Of a stretch of DNA of 64,000 bases, positions 52,698-64,000 are shown piece after piece. Under the pieces are notes generated by a model, which searched no databases, was not told the origin of the DNA, and saw only the letters and a list, made by a program, of their open reading frames with translations. Both the position numbers and the translations under genes were made by a program. Positions within the stretch are counted from its first letter, which is position 1; each line of letters opens with the position of its first letter. This stretch comes from Cristatella mucedo (Eukaryota > Bryozoa > Phylactolaemata > Cristatellidae). Location: positions 13,570,001 through 13,634,000 of the forward strand of contig WPIO01000002.1 in NCBI GenBank assembly GCA_009760855.2, given 5' to 3'.

Positions 52698-55600
52698 GAC
52701 AGAGACAGAGACAGGCAGAAGAGACCGAGAGACATGAAGCGACAGAGAGACAGAAAGAGAGAGAATCTGAAAGAGAAAGAGAGAGGCAGAGAGACAGAGA
52801 CAGAGAGAGACAGAGGCAGCGAAAGACATATGGAGACAGAGAGACAAAGAACCTGAGAGACGGAGAAACAAAGAGGCAGAGAGACAGCGAGACAGAGTGA
52901 CAGGGATCTTTTATTTTAAGTTAATCCAACCAGCTGCCAATTGTAGCAGTAGTCTCACGCCCCCGGGTACCAAGTCCTTCTTTGTCTCAGATTTTTCTTA
53001 TCTTAATTCAACGGTGTGTGTCAGAAATCTATATTTCATTTTTGTGGATGATTTTAACATTCATTTCGATGATTTATCAGTCGCCTTGAGCACCGAATTC
53101 GTGCACTGTCTAACTCATTTTCTCGTGTGGCTCTGCGCTTCACCAATCTCACATCTAGGGTCACACACTCAACCACATTGTGTCCTGCAATTGAATGCTA
53201 ATAAAACACAGTATTAAAAATTGTTGCTTAACTGACCACGTGAAAATTTCATTCATTATGCAGTCTGTTCCCTCCTTTGAATCAAAGGTCACCTGTGAAT
53301 CGTAAAACGTCAAGACATAGACGTATGATCCTACCTTAATTTCTCGATGAGTTTTCCACTCGAACTACGTGCATTATTTGCCTCGACCTGAGAGCCTATG
53401 GTTTCCGATGACATTGAACTTACTAGGTATATTAAGCGAAAACATGAACAAGCAGGCAAAATATCAGGACTAACTGTCCATCGATAGGCATACGAGGACT
53501 GCTGTAGATCATACCAACCAATAGTAGTATAAGCCAAGTTTAGCTTCTATTAAAAAAAAAACATTGTTTAATCACATATGCACAATCCAAAAATGTCCAC
53601 CTGTAACCATCTCCACAGCTGATCCCATGTTAGCTCCTTACCTGGCGATCCTTGTGGTGATCTTGCCGATCGCCTCTCTACACAAATGTGCAAGACGTGC
53701 TTAGACCTCTAACAAGGCTTAGAAAAGGTGCAAGACATGCCTACACCAGAAGTCTTTCTTCGAACGAACTAAGAGGTATTCCTTCGGTCAGTTGACCGCC
53801 TCTAGTACTCTCATCCGCACCTCATACACCCATCTGACCCGGGCTTAAAGCTCATCGTAAAAACCTTCCCCACTTCGCGCTTTGTAACTCGATCTATCGC
53901 TCGCCAGAGAACTTGTGGAGCGCTTTCGAATGGCGAGATGAAGAATGATGAACGATGCCTCCCCACAGAGTGACGAGTTGTGAGCGTGAAAACCACGGCT
54001 GTACTATATGCAGACGACGCTAGATGTCGAGCGTACAAGCTGATGCCATAGCCGTCATGTAAGCCGCTCCAGAGCGGGACTAGACGACTTCGGTGCCTAA
54101 TAAGCTGACGCCCAGCCCCCGTGGGTGGGTGGAGTGACGTCAGTCTGGCTAGGACAGAACAACATTTTGGCGAGGCCACCCGTACAAACTCACGACCCGA
54201 TGTAGCGATCGGCAGAATTCTCTCCTGAAACGCTTTAGGTGGAGAGACCTGAAGTGGGCTCGCGCTTTAGCAGTAGCGTAGCACGCCAATCTCCCATGAA
54301 CGCTTGGATTTACATGACGGTCTCTACACCCAGAAGCCTCGACGAACCAGGGCTTCTTTTTTATTTGCACACTAACGTGATGCCAATCAATCCTTGAGCA
54401 AACTTAGAGGAAGAAGAAACATTTGCTCGAAAATTATTGGCTAATACGTTATTCTTCATCGGCTTTGCAAAATGGCGGCTGCGTTCTAAATCAGCCGGAT
54501 TTCGGCTGGCAAATATTAATAGCGGCTTCCGAATTAGAAAGGCTGGAAAAAGATGATGCAGCCATCTATGGTTAATGTGGCAAAAAACCGATGCCCTGAA
54601 ATAGACAGTGAGTTATGCAATAGGAGTTAGCCTTGGTACTCGAGCTGATTTGAGCTCTTAGCTTTGCGTCACACGAGAATTGCCTCGAGCCATAGTCGCT
54701 ATTGAATGCCTTGTTAGCCCTAGTCGCTATCAGACATCTCTACACTACGAGTATGACTTTAATGCATAAGTGCTCTTCGTCACCGCCTCGTTCGGCTGCT
54801 GTCGTCATGCCTGAGTGTATTGTTCCTCTAACGTCCAGTCGTTAGCAGCGATTCCAACGCTCAGATCTCCAGCAGTAGTGGCCTTGCATCGACCGATATA
54901 GAACAGCTAAGAGTGCTGCGTTTGCGGCATAGTTCGCTGCTGAGGTAGAAGCCACTAAAACCCGTTTGTAACGAAGTTGGATACCAACTCGCATAAAAGC
55001 AGGTATTGAATCACAGCCTGTGAACTTCCTTTTTAACTTTATCTTGAGATCTTGTAAGAGCTTTCTGTACAAGACTTTTTTACCGTTAATTAATTCCAAT
55101 GTATAGAGCTTTTGATCTGAATACCCTTCACAGGTGGTTCTCAACCTGTGGGTCACGACCTCTTTAGGGGTCCAACGATCCTTTCCTAGGGGTCGCCTAA
55201 GACCATCGGAAAACACGCATTTCCACATTTTGCACACAATTATTCTACGGTTGGCGGTCGCCACAACATGAGAACTGTATTAAACGATCGCAGCGTTAGA
55301 AAGATTGAGAACCACTGCCCTATACATTTGTTCTTAGGTCTTCGCTGGCTGAAAAATCTAGTTCAGCTATAATGCGTTTAAGAACGCAACACAGAAGAGC
55401 TCCGTTTTGTCTCCAAACTCGTCATGCTCTTAGATCCTCGGTGGAAAATACGTGAGCTGTCCCATTCCTCCTTCACTCACAGACTTCTGACAACTGATCA
55501 TTTGCTCTCCAGATCCTAGACTGTGGAACTCAGTCTCATAAATCATACGGATGCGCGTGAAAAAACTCTCCAGCATAACACCAGCTTAGTTCATGTGGAC

Positions 55601-58600
55601 TTTTGAAGTTACAGACGGAGATACATTAAATGAAATAGTAGGATAAAGTATGGTTCTGTACCTCGCCTGCAATCTCCAATCAAACAATCACATGTGACCC
55701 ACCATATAATGTAAGGTCAATGTGTTACCTCCCCCCCCCCGTTTACCATATCCTCGTGAAGCCTTTGAGGTCACCTTCAAGGTTACTATTTGGGTTCATG
55801 AAAACGACTATTGGTGATGCACATATCCGTGTAAAGAAGTCAAAATCTTACTTATATAAAAAATGGCTGCCTGCGGTAATGGAGACACATTTTTTGTGCT
55901 ATAGGGTTATGTAACCTTTCAAAATAGCTGCAGGTAAATGCATGACCAATTTTTTTTGAATCAAAGACTCGCATTCCAAAAATGCTGACGGTGACGATCA
56001 ACCATCTTCTCAACCGCTCCCAGGTTAGTTCCTTGCCTAATGATCCCGGCGATGATCTAGTCGATTGCTTCTCTTTCCAGAAGACAGGCAAGATCGATCA
56101 GGGAGTCAATCCCTGATCGATGGCAGAATCCCCCTTGAATAATTTCCGTCAATTCCTTGCAGCCCCTCAATGTCTACATTCAACGACTTCACTAGTGACC
56201 TCGTCCTGAAGTTCATTTCCAATCAAAGAAGGCAATCCTTTGGACCATATGCCCACTTTCCTGCTTCTGTGATGCATTGATCTGCTGCTGCTATGCATAG
56301 CTATTATAATCGATATGCGATTAGCCTCAGGTCATGACCCAGCACCTCTCAAAAAAGCTGGAGTCAGGCCACTACTCAACAAAGCAACACTAGACCAAGA
56401 GAACTTGATTGACTACCGCCAAGTCTCCTTTCTACCATTCCTATTAAAAAGACACAGGAACGAGTCGTGGCAGACCAGCTGAACTTATCTATTGAAACTT
56501 CGAACCTAGCTACTAAGTTACAGTCTCGTTTTAGAGCTAATCAGGCCACAGACTCAGCGTTGCTTCGGGTGTACAATGAATTACTTAGGAATGCAGACTT
56601 AGGTAGAGTATATGTGCTTGTTTTGCTCGATCTTTCAGCAGCTTTTGATACTATTGCTCACTAAGTCCGTCTTGAGCGCCTCTCATCTAGCCTGGGCATT
56701 ACTGGCACTGCATTACAATGGTACAGGTCCTATCTCAGTGGGAGACTCCAGAGTATTGATGTGAATGGACAAGGATCATCCGAGGAACCTGTAAATATGG
56801 GGTACCTAAGTGCTGCGTGCTAGGTCCGGTTTTTTTCACGGTGTATTCTCTTCTTCTTGCCGATTTGACTGCCAAGCACAATCTAAGCTTTCACTTCTAT
56901 GCGACTAACACTCAGTTGTACCTTTGCTTTGATCCCTCCCAGCCCTCCAGCACGTCGAGTTCTCTCAACTCCCTTGCTGCATGTATTGATGACATCCGCA
57001 CATGGATGGCAGATAACTTTCTTAAATTTAATCATGATAAAAAACTTACTAGTAATGAGCAAACCACGTGTGATTCGGAAATTGGAAAGGCTAATGGTCA
57101 AAATCGGCTCTGCCAGCATATATCCTGTTGAATCTGCACGGAATCTAGGTTTTTGTTCTAAAGTGACCTCTCGTTAGACGATCACGTCAGCTCAAAAATC
57201 AAGTCTGCCTACTTTCAGTTACATAACAATGCTAAAATTCGGGCTTGTTTAGACAGGCACACCAAATCAAAGTTGATCGACCCATTTGTGATATCCAGTC
57301 TTGACTTCTGTAACTCACTGCTTGCTGGTCGACCAGCCTGTACAATCAGGCGTTTACAGCTGGCACACAACTCTGCAGCTAGGCTTGTCTATTGTTAGTG
57401 TCGCAGTTGCCACATCTCACCCCTTCTCGCCGACCTGCACTGGCTACCAGTGAAGCAATACATCGACTTTAAGTTTGCGTCACTCACTTTTAGGCCCCCC
57501 ACCACCTGCCGCCAGGCAGTCACCTGTACCTTGGACGACGTTGGACTTTTGTTCCTGGACAGGGACGCCGGTTACTGTTAATGACTGCTGTGGCCGTTTG
57601 TGCGACTTCACTCCTCTAGTAATGATAATAACAATAAGTCGTTTGTATAGTAGCTTAATGGAAATTAATCCCTGTTCAGGTGCTATACAACTCGCTGTAA
57701 AAATCAACAATCAAGGGTTTGCTAGATGCATGGTCTCAAACATTAGAAGCAAGCGAGTGTTGTACATAAGCTTGTATCCCAAAATTCCTCGCACTTAAAA
57801 ACTATGAGCTTGGCCAATGGCTTGGAACTGGCATTCGCTTACCCAATAACCACGACAAGCCGAGGCTTAAGAGCAGCGCGATATATAATAATGGATGACT
57901 GAGACTTTTCGCATAATACGACTTGGCCGATACATAAGACGTGATCCTCACCACTCTCTCTTTCTTTCTCTCTCTCTCCCTCTCTCTCGCTCGCTCGCTC
58001 GCTCTCTCTCTCTCTCGCTCGACTCTCTTTCGATGCAACGATCTGCATGATCCGTCGATAAGTTGAAGCTTGCCTATCAAACGACTTTCTAGCAAATGGG
58101 CCTAGAATAGCAATCGTGCTGCTTGTCGTTGGGGGCGAACTTACGTCATGGACAACAGAAGCGACCTTCGAAGCGCTCTGTGCGTATCGAGGAGCCATCG
58201 AAACCTCTTCCGATAGACGATCGTCAGCGATGCAACTGTCGGCAGCACAGTAGTGTCGGAAAATTCTCTGCTGAAAGTGACCCTGCCATCGTTCGGCAAT
58301 CCACTGCCGAGCCCGAGGAGTACGACGACCACCAAACACTCGCTACTCTGTTCTGCGTCACTTGCCGTATCACCCGTAATAAGCAGGCAATTGTTTTCCC
58401 CTTTTTTTTAGTAAGGTTTCGTTTTTAATGTTGTTTTCTGGATATCGAGCTCTGCATCGTTACCATTTGGCGCATTGAGAGCAACATTCAGCGTTCCCCA
58501 TGGTTTATTGTACCCATGGTTTCCCAGTAGTATTGTCTAGTTTCCCTTACCGTGTGCGTCGCCTACATCTGTGGCATACAGTTCCGAGTAATCCTGGTGA

Positions 58601-61600
58601 TAGCCCAGAGAGTAACATGCATCTAGGGACCTGCAACAACCTGATACTAAGAGAGGTCCTCGCCTATACCAGGTGCTCCCTGGTCTGACCTACAAAATCT
58701 CATGTTCCATTTGACTAATAATTTAGTGAACATCTTAAGCAGCCATCTGGTGGCTGCTGAGTTTGGGATTATCAAAAATCCCCAATGTGGACCATTGTTT
58801 AGACCATTTCACTCTATGCTACGTGCATTCATATGACAACTAGAATAATCTCTGGAGCGTGAAACCCCTAATTTAACTATGCAAAAACCTTGCACGGGAA
58901 GCTCGGCCATTACATGCCAACTTAATAAGAAACCTTTATTTCAAACCCTTGTGGTTGGAAGATATTTAGATGCAACGTAGCTTCGTCTCCTCGGTGGTAA
59001 AAGTAGATATGCAAACCCAATTGCAGACTACCGAATCACGACGTAAACTGTTGCATGATGAGGGAAATAAAATGTTCACACCTAACATCACCCTGTGTAA
59101 AATATTAGCATATGTTGGACCTGGACAGCTACGCAAATTTATGAAATACAATATACCGACTTCAATGTTTTGTCGCTCACTTTTAGGTCACTTCACTCTT
59201 TGGCTTCAGCCTATCTCTTAGATCTACTCCCCCACCAGGCCAAGGATCGTAACACATGCATTTCGGAATCCAATAGTTTGCCTTTACCTTGTACGAACCT
59301 AAAATCCTTTGGAGACCGTGTATTTAGTTCGTTTGCTCCCAAAGCCTGGAACTTCCTCCCGACTTTCGTCAGAACATTCCCAGACTTGACCTCATTTAAA
59401 AAGAACTTGACAAAACACACCTATTTAGGACAGCAGTTAGTGGGTCCCTTTCATTCGTCCTTCATGTGCTTATGCGTGCTGACACTGTGCATGCTGCCAC
59501 TAACCACATTCGCATGCTGACCCTATGCATGTCACCCCTAACCATGCTATTCATACTGTTTATCAGCATGATATTACTCAGCATTCAATCGCGTTTCCCT
59601 TTGCAGCAAATGTAAAGCGCCTAGAAAGAGATTGAGTTCTCTGAGGGTTCTTTATCAAGTGCATTATTATTAGCATTACTTTATTAATATATCAAACTCA
59701 AAATATCAATGCAATGTAAAGTAATGTGTCTCCGTCTGTAGCTCAACATCACAAAGACTATGCCGGTGTTACGCTGGAGAGTTTCTATGGCGTACCAAAA
59801 GCCAAAGTGGCTTCCTGTATACGCTCGGTAGCCAACCGACTTCAGCCCACGAAACAAAGTCACAATGCGAAGCGTAGCTGAGTCAAGAAGATGGTTGAGA
59901 TTTGAGTACTTTTTGTGGAAGTAGCAGCTCAGGGCGGCTGGAAAGAATGTGTCATCGACGGCAGCAGCAGAGCAGATCTATTTGCATAAAAATTGTGGAA
60001 ACGGGTTCCACTGCCTTGGATCTACACGGTGCAAGCCTCTGTCGCCTTCAGTTTGTTAATTATCAAAGGAACAGCTCATTTATTGTCTATAGAGGATCCA
60101 AGGGCTGAGATGAGGCTAAAACTGATGCAGCAGTTAAGTTAGTTATGGCGGAGCCAAGCCGTGGCGAGCTTTGTTGGTCAGCACACAACTTCACACTGAA
60201 GCCATTGATGAACCTGAAGCCATCGAAGCTCCTCCAGCAGAGGAGACACGTGGCCAAACCTCTGGGATTTCTTCACTAGTCTTGCAGCCATATTCATCAT
60301 CAGGGCAGTGGCCCTGTGGCTTTTTCGATAGCCCAGCCAAAATGTAATTGCAATAATATAGCCAAGACAGGACTAGGGAGCTAGCTAATTTTTTGCAAGC
60401 CTTCGTGGTAGGCACTCCATAACCTTAGATAGGGATCAGACGTGATGGTTTGCGGTGGAGGTATTCTACTTAATGAAACTTTCAATAAAATGTAGGCAGA
60501 TTTCAAAGGCGACACGTGAATTCCGAGTACACTGTAACAATCGCAAAGCAGCACGGCCTACGAGAAGTCTATCTAGGCACCGCAGTGCTCCAATGTAAGA
60601 ACGCTGTATCTTGTCTTCGGGAGTTGAACCCACTACCTCACTGTCCCAAGGTGAGATTTGTACCAACTTAGTTATTTAAGCTGCAAAACGATGGACAATT
60701 GTCGTGCTCAAAGTGTACCGGCCTAGGCAAGTCCAGCATCGTCGGCTACATCAGATAGGAATTGATGATCGGTACGAAAGTATCAGGCTAGTGTGGTACT
60801 CCGTTGAGAATACCTTTGAGCGACCAGGTGTCATAAGGCTAAGCCGTTGTAGAAAATTCGGATTAATAAACAGTTGATTGACTTTTCTTAATACTTAACT
60901 TATCAAACCTTTCTTGCAGATACTGCCAACATGCAGCTATCCTGATTATAAAACTGCTTCCACTAAATTGCTCTAGTTAATGCCGACAAATTAGTGAAAC
61001 TACTGCTTTAATTTGGAGGCCAGATTTATTCAGAAATAACTTTTGGATAGTTGATAAGAACTTAAAAAAAGATCTGCAGTGGTCTCAGCTATTCCATCTG
61101 GGTTGTAGAGTAAATAGAAAAGACTTTTAGTATAACAGCATTCATGACCTTCGTGACGGCAGGTTATTGTGTTAGGAGCTCTGGGCTTGGGAGTGTGGCT
61201 TTCCAGAACATAGAACCCACACAATTTTCGATCCTCCTTTCATCATTTCTTCCGAAAAGCCATGGCTAGAAAATGAAGCATACGCAGATAGCTTCAGGAG
61301 CTGTCAGCTTCATGTTTGCATGTCGTAACGGTCCAGCAGCAACGTTTTTGGAGCTGCCAAGACTACACATATAAGAGTAGATGCAGTCGACTTCGCGGTC
61401 GGCTTTCAGCTAATCTACTGATGAGTAACTCAGCCAAAATCAATCGCCGAAACCACCTTTGGGTGTCAGCAGGGGGTAAGGTGCTCAATCTTTTACGATC
61501 CGGTAGGGGGTGGGTTCGAGTTCTGCAGTGGGAGATCCTGTATTGACCACTGCTAGCGATGGTGATAGAAGCTAAGGCTTTGCTGCCACTGTATAATGAG

Positions 61601-63502
61601 GCCCTGGAATCAGCTAAATCTGCATTCAGGAAGGAAGGTGTGGCCCGGCCAGCCCGATGAGCCTACAGTGAGACAAGCAGCCAAGTGCATCAGGGTCACG
61701 TCGGTCATGAGGCTAGCCGTACTAATAGACAAAGCTTCTAGCCTGCACTTTCAGTGGTTTCATCAGGTGTACCATCCATAGCAGCACATCGTGCTGGGGA
61801 TTTATATTCCAGTCTTGGTAGCAGAATTGCTTTTCAATAGAGGCCATGCCGATTAGGTGGACCTGCGACCCAGAACCAGAAGGGACAATGGTAAAATAAG
61901 TATAGACCTACCTTCAGTACAAGTTGCCATTAGGCTAGGCAGTCGCGATAAACTAGGCAGCCGATGGACAGTATACTGTGCATGATTCTTCTTTGCACTA
62001 AAATATCACAGGTTCAGTGGGAATATTCCTGCAAACCCAGACACCACCACCGCCACCAAGCTCACCATGCTGAGACTCTTAGGGGTCACTGAGGATGCTG
62101 ACGTAAATGAGGAACAAATTATACATATATATTAAACATATATTATATAACACATAAGCCGGAAAAGCTTCACCTATGCAAGCCCAGTGCTCCTGGCATG
62201 TCCAGTGACATCTCAAACTGACTAGCTGCTGAAGATGAGAAGCCTGATGTCCGGGGAGGAGGCTATGCAGCAGGAAGCACTCGAACGGATGGAGATTGAA
62301 GTGCTGCTTTAGGTAAATGTCGAAGATCACCCAACACGTGACCGGCATTATTCAAACATACCGTCACGCTAATAGATTCTTTTTGGCATGCTGTGTCGAG
62401 AAAGAATAAATTTTAACACTTTGCTTCACTGCTTCTTGAAGGCGGGCGGCCCCCAAAGTGCTTCATAAACCAGGAGTCCACATTCAAACTGCTATTTATG
62501 ATACGTCTCGGAATCGGTGAGGCAGCATGCTGGTAACGCAGGCTCGTCTTATCGGATAAGAGGATGAAGCATCACTTTCCTATTTTCAGGCTATCGATCC
62601 GGTCACAGCACTAATCGTTGTGGACGTGCAACGCGACTTCATCGACGGTTCACTTGCACTCAAGAGCTTTGCGGCTAGGCAAGATGGTGCCGATGTGGTG
62701 CCCGTGATTAACACTTTGCTCAACAGCGTGCTTTTTGACTATGTAGTCTACACGCTTGATTGGCACCCAGCAGACCACATATCTTTTATTGACAACTTCG
62801 ACCGTTATCCAATTATCAAATCGAATTCCAGTGTAAGGCACTTCTATTTATATCTGCAAGTTCCCAGGCTGCTCAGCTTCTGTGACATGTCACCTATCTG
62901 ACATAACCAGCTTTGCGGGCATTGCAAAGGCATCTACTCGCTATATTGGTAACCCACCACATCGGCGGGATTACTTTTCCGTAGTTGGCCTATTTACACA
63001 GTCTATTTATTCGTTCAAGCAGGTTTCTACCCGACCTAAAGTGTTCGACAAAGTCACATTTGATTTCAACCCTCCACGAGAGCAAGTGCTCTGGCCGCGG
63101 CATTGTGTGCAGGGTAGCGCCGGAGCTGAGCTTCACGGCGATCTTGTGGTACGTATAGCTCCTACTCCTCCACTGGGCTCCTTCCATTGTCCGTCGCCAT
63201 CATTCGGACTTAGCCAAAAACCGAGTGCACTCATGACTCCCTATATGCTCTCCGAAATCCAAGAGCTTTTGCAGCTACACTTTACTGGAAGAGGCAATTG
63301 TCAAGCTGATTCTTTTCGTTCTGTAAATTTTAGAGGAGGACTGATGGGATCACCATACGGAAAGGTTTCAGGTCTGACGTCGATAGCTATTCAGCATTTT
63401 GGGACAACAACAAGCTCTCAGAGACAGGCTTGTACGCAGAGCTCAAGAAAAGAAACGTCTCAGACGCATACGTCTGTGGTCTGGCATACGACGTTTGCGT
63501 CG
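51853..63502 (+). CDS. Nicotinamidase, probably secreted; partial at 3' end
   Basis: Hydrolyses nicotinamide to nicotinate and ammonia in NAD salvage. Exons 51853-51930, 62590-62832, 63023-63148 and 63334-63502 join in phase (0, 0, 0, then one base left) and give 205 residues; the remainder lies beyond the window. The first exon supplies a signal peptide (hydrophobic LLFWVTVLSLLLSC). Enzyme residues, by analogy with bacterial PncA and animal relatives: catalytic Asp38 (VVDVQRDF), Lys159 (IRKG), Cys204 (YDVCV); metal ligands Asp83, His85, His89 (DWHPADH) and His134 (WPRHCVQ). Enzyme identity is near certain. The link to the signal-peptide exon over a 10.7-kb intron is inferred from phase and lack of another start. 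A cytosolic start in an unseen exon is possible. Confidence 0.85.
51931..52319. other. Intron, no feature seen
   Basis: The frame after the donor stays open for a while without motifs. Nothing else recognised. Confidence 0.4.
52320..52900. repeat. Long purine-only (GA)n-rich array
   Basis: Nearly 600 bp of almost pure purines with long uninterrupted GA cores at 52354-52421 and 52620-52693. Leu/Ser and Arg/Glu frames here are artefacts. Confidence 0.95.
52925..53560 (+). repeat. LINE endonuclease fragment, decayed
   Basis: FVDDFNIHFDDLSVALSTEF (about 53037-53100) matches the GDFN-x-H-x-D segment of LINE AP-type endonucleases, and the following stretch keeps that domain's spacing. Family A or B cannot be told. 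Confidence 0.6.
53561..55130. other. Intron, no gene seen
   Basis: Minus-strand open frames at 54179-53811 and 54370-54149 have no recognised motif. No exon supported. Confidence 0.4.
55131..55317 (+). mobile_element. SPIN-like non-autonomous hAT element (MITE)
   Basis: Terminal inverted repeats CAGGTGGTTCTCAACC and GATTGAGAACCACTG, and internal TCGCCTAAGACCATCGG and CACAACATGAGAACTGTATT, agree with what I recall of the SPIN family of hAT transposons. It is 187 bp, without coding capacity. Flanking CCCTTCAC and CCCTATAC could be an aged 8-bp target duplication (6 of 8 alike). It lies in the first intron of the nicotinamidase gene. Confidence 0.85.
55345..55640 (+). repeat. LINE family A 3' end, decayed
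   Basis: Fragments 'CCTAGACTGTGGAACTCAG' and 'GTTACAGACGGAGATACATT' match other LINE A ends. No open frame left. Confidence 0.65.
55641..56149. other. Intron, no feature seen
   Basis: A run of 10 C at about 55731-55740 is the only simple feature. Confidence 0.4.
56150..57490 (+). repeat. LINE family B, reverse-transcriptase region
   Basis: Plus-strand pieces DSALLRVYNELL, VLVLLDLSAAFDTIAH (about 56610-56664), LGPVFFTVYSLLLAD and a changed YADD box (YATNTQLYLCFDP, about 56900-56938) follow the order of the 7672-9105 copy. Stops and frameshifts are frequent. It ends abruptly at about 57490, before the usual tail. Confidence 0.85.
57640..57720 (-). repeat. LINE B-like 3' tail, reversed and diverged
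   Basis: AATTAATCCCTGTTCAGGTGC and ACAACTCGCTGTAAAAATC resemble the reversed LINE B tail and the piece at 2075-2160. Confidence 0.45.
57955..58022. repeat. (CT)n-rich microsatellite
   Basis: CT runs mixed with CTCG units. Confidence 0.9.
58023..59154. other. Intron, no feature seen
   Basis: Open frames on both strands at 58123-58428 are of similar length and lack motifs. No exon supported. Confidence 0.4.
59155..59680 (+). repeat. LINE family B 3' end
   Basis: The frame at 59170-59520 reads SLTFRSLHSLASAYLLDLLP and continues to FGDRVFSSFAPKAWNFLPTF. It ends with the conserved tail and an ATT run. Good preservation. Confidence 0.9.
59712..60410 (-). repeat. LINE family A 3' part, reversed
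   Basis: Starts with the reversed tail (AATGTAAAGTAATGTGTCTC) and reads back to the ILAGLSKK segment near 60340. Frames are broken. Confidence 0.8.
60411..61454. other. Intron, no feature seen
   Basis: No exon or repeat recognised. Confidence 0.45.
61455..61630 (+). repeat. tRNA-derived SINE (copy 4 of 4)
   Basis: A-box-like GTAAGGTGCTC near 61475, B box GGGTTCGAGTTC near 61511, then the family body (GTGGGAGATCCT) and end (GGAATCAGCTAAATCTG). Confidence 0.65.
61631..62589. other. Intron, no feature seen
   Basis: No further exon recognised before the acceptor CTATTTTCAG at 62589. Confidence 0.45.
62590..62832 (+). CDS. Nicotinamidase exon: N-terminal half of the fold
   Basis: 243 bp, 81 codons, phase 0 at both ends, donor GTAAGG at 62833. 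Contains the first beta strand with catalytic Asp (ALIVVDVQRDFIDGSLAL), then YTLDWHPADHISFID with metal ligands Asp83, His85 and His89. Confidence 0.95.
63023..63148 (+). CDS. Nicotinamidase exon: metal-ligand His segment
   Basis: 126 bp, 42 codons, phase 0 at both ends, donor GTACGT at 63149. VLWPRHCVQGSAGAELHGDL carries His134, the remaining metal ligand. Confidence 0.93.
63334..63502 (+). CDS. Nicotinamidase exon: catalytic Lys and Cys
   Basis: Acceptor AAATTTTAG, donor GTAAGT at 63503; phase 0 in, one base out. RKGFRSDVDSYSAFWDNNKL holds Lys159, and VCGLAYDVCV holds the nucleophile Cys204. An inner AG at 63371 would give the wrong phase. Confidence 0.93.
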
Positions 63503-64000
63503 GTAAGTCGAATATCTGCCAACATCTCGGGAAATTAGATTAGCGGCATAGTCTGAATCGTCATTTCCTTATAGTCCAATTGATTCCTCAAATAGCTGCT
63601 TTCTGAACGCAGCGGCGGCAAAGCCGTACTAAATCTGTTTTCTTAGCATTTGGCTTAACGTTTTAAGCGAAATTGTCGCCCCAAAGCACCTTTGTAAAAC
63701 TTTATCTACAGAATGGTTTCGAGCAAGAATAGATGCAAAATTTAATAAATGTGTGCGAAGCACCAAACGCAAGGACACTAAAAGAAAACAGATCTCAATC
63801 TTCATCCAGTGCAACCACAATAAAGATAATAACCATATAATAATAAATACAACTGTTGTCAGCACAGATATGTGAAATGAAAAACATCATACACGTAACA
63901 AGAGGGGAAGCCAGAGTTTTAAACTAGAGGATAAGACCAGAAAATGTTCATGTAGGGGGCAAGACCAGCAAACTAGGAAATAGTATTGCGAAGAAACCAC
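63503..64000. other. Nicotinamidase intron, runs off the window
   Basis: No exon for the C-terminal part (expected to begin with a Gly-Ala-Thr-like stretch after the Cys) was found. It must lie to the right. Confidence 0.6.

Noticed and set aside
54842-55264. 140-codon minus-strand frame
   Set aside because: Its first third is reverse-strand SPIN-like element and the rest has no motif.
61596-61781. Possible coding frame after the SINE at 61455
   Set aside because: Partly SINE-derived, no splice sites, no motif.
1-64000. CRISPR arrays, bacterial operons, phage genes
   Set aside because: None seen. Spliced genes, LINEs, SINEs and microsatellites show the DNA to be animal.

Overview
This is animal nuclear DNA, not microbial. 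No long uninterrupted gene is present. Coding information sits in short exons with canonical AG/GT borders, separated by introns of up to about 10 kb that are full of decayed retrotransposons, hAT transposons, tRNA-derived SINEs and microsatellites, mostly (CT/GA)n. The source is probably an invertebrate, most likely a protostome. It carries a nicotinamidase gene, which vertebrates lack, beside a PDGF/VEGF-type growth factor with a VEGF-C-like cysteine-rich tail. The species cannot be fixed from the sequence.

Gene 1 (plus strand, 7231-27131) is a PDGF/VEGF-related factor (PVF) that I reconstructed from six exons. All splice phases agree: 0, then 0/1, 1/0, 0/1, 1/2 and stop. It predicts a secreted protein of 235 residues. 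The order is signal peptide, acidic pro-region, cystine-knot growth-factor domain, then cysteine-rich repeats of the C-x(10-11)-C-x-C-x-C type known from VEGF-C/D. The promoter and first exon lie in a CpG-rich, GC-rich block. The domain keeps the six knot cysteines but has lost both cysteines that normally link the two chains of the dimer.

Gene 2 (plus strand, about 51853 to beyond the right edge) is a nicotinamidase of the isochorismatase-like family. Three well-supported exons (62590-62832, 63023-63148, 63334-63502) carry the catalytic Asp, Lys and Cys and the metal-binding Asp/His residues. A phase-compatible upstream exon (51853-51930) encodes a signal peptide, so the enzyme may be secreted. 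The start codon of that exon lies in a perfect 136-bp tandem duplication.

The rest is mobile and repeat DNA. LINE family A has a 3' tail of repeated TACAT. LINE family B ends in a conserved tail of about 60 bp followed by (ATT)n. A tRNA-derived SINE family has four copies. A decayed hAT element of the ZMYM1-like type occupies 17693-20870, and a second hAT-like remnant lies at 42745-43300. A Ty3/gypsy LTR retrotransposon occupies 44081-50115 and is broken by frameshifts and by insertion of a LINE B tail. A 187-bp non-autonomous hAT element at 55131-55317 closely resembles the SPIN elements known for horizontal transfer between animal phyla. Between the two genes I found no certain gene, only one orphan candidate exon at 41858-41923.
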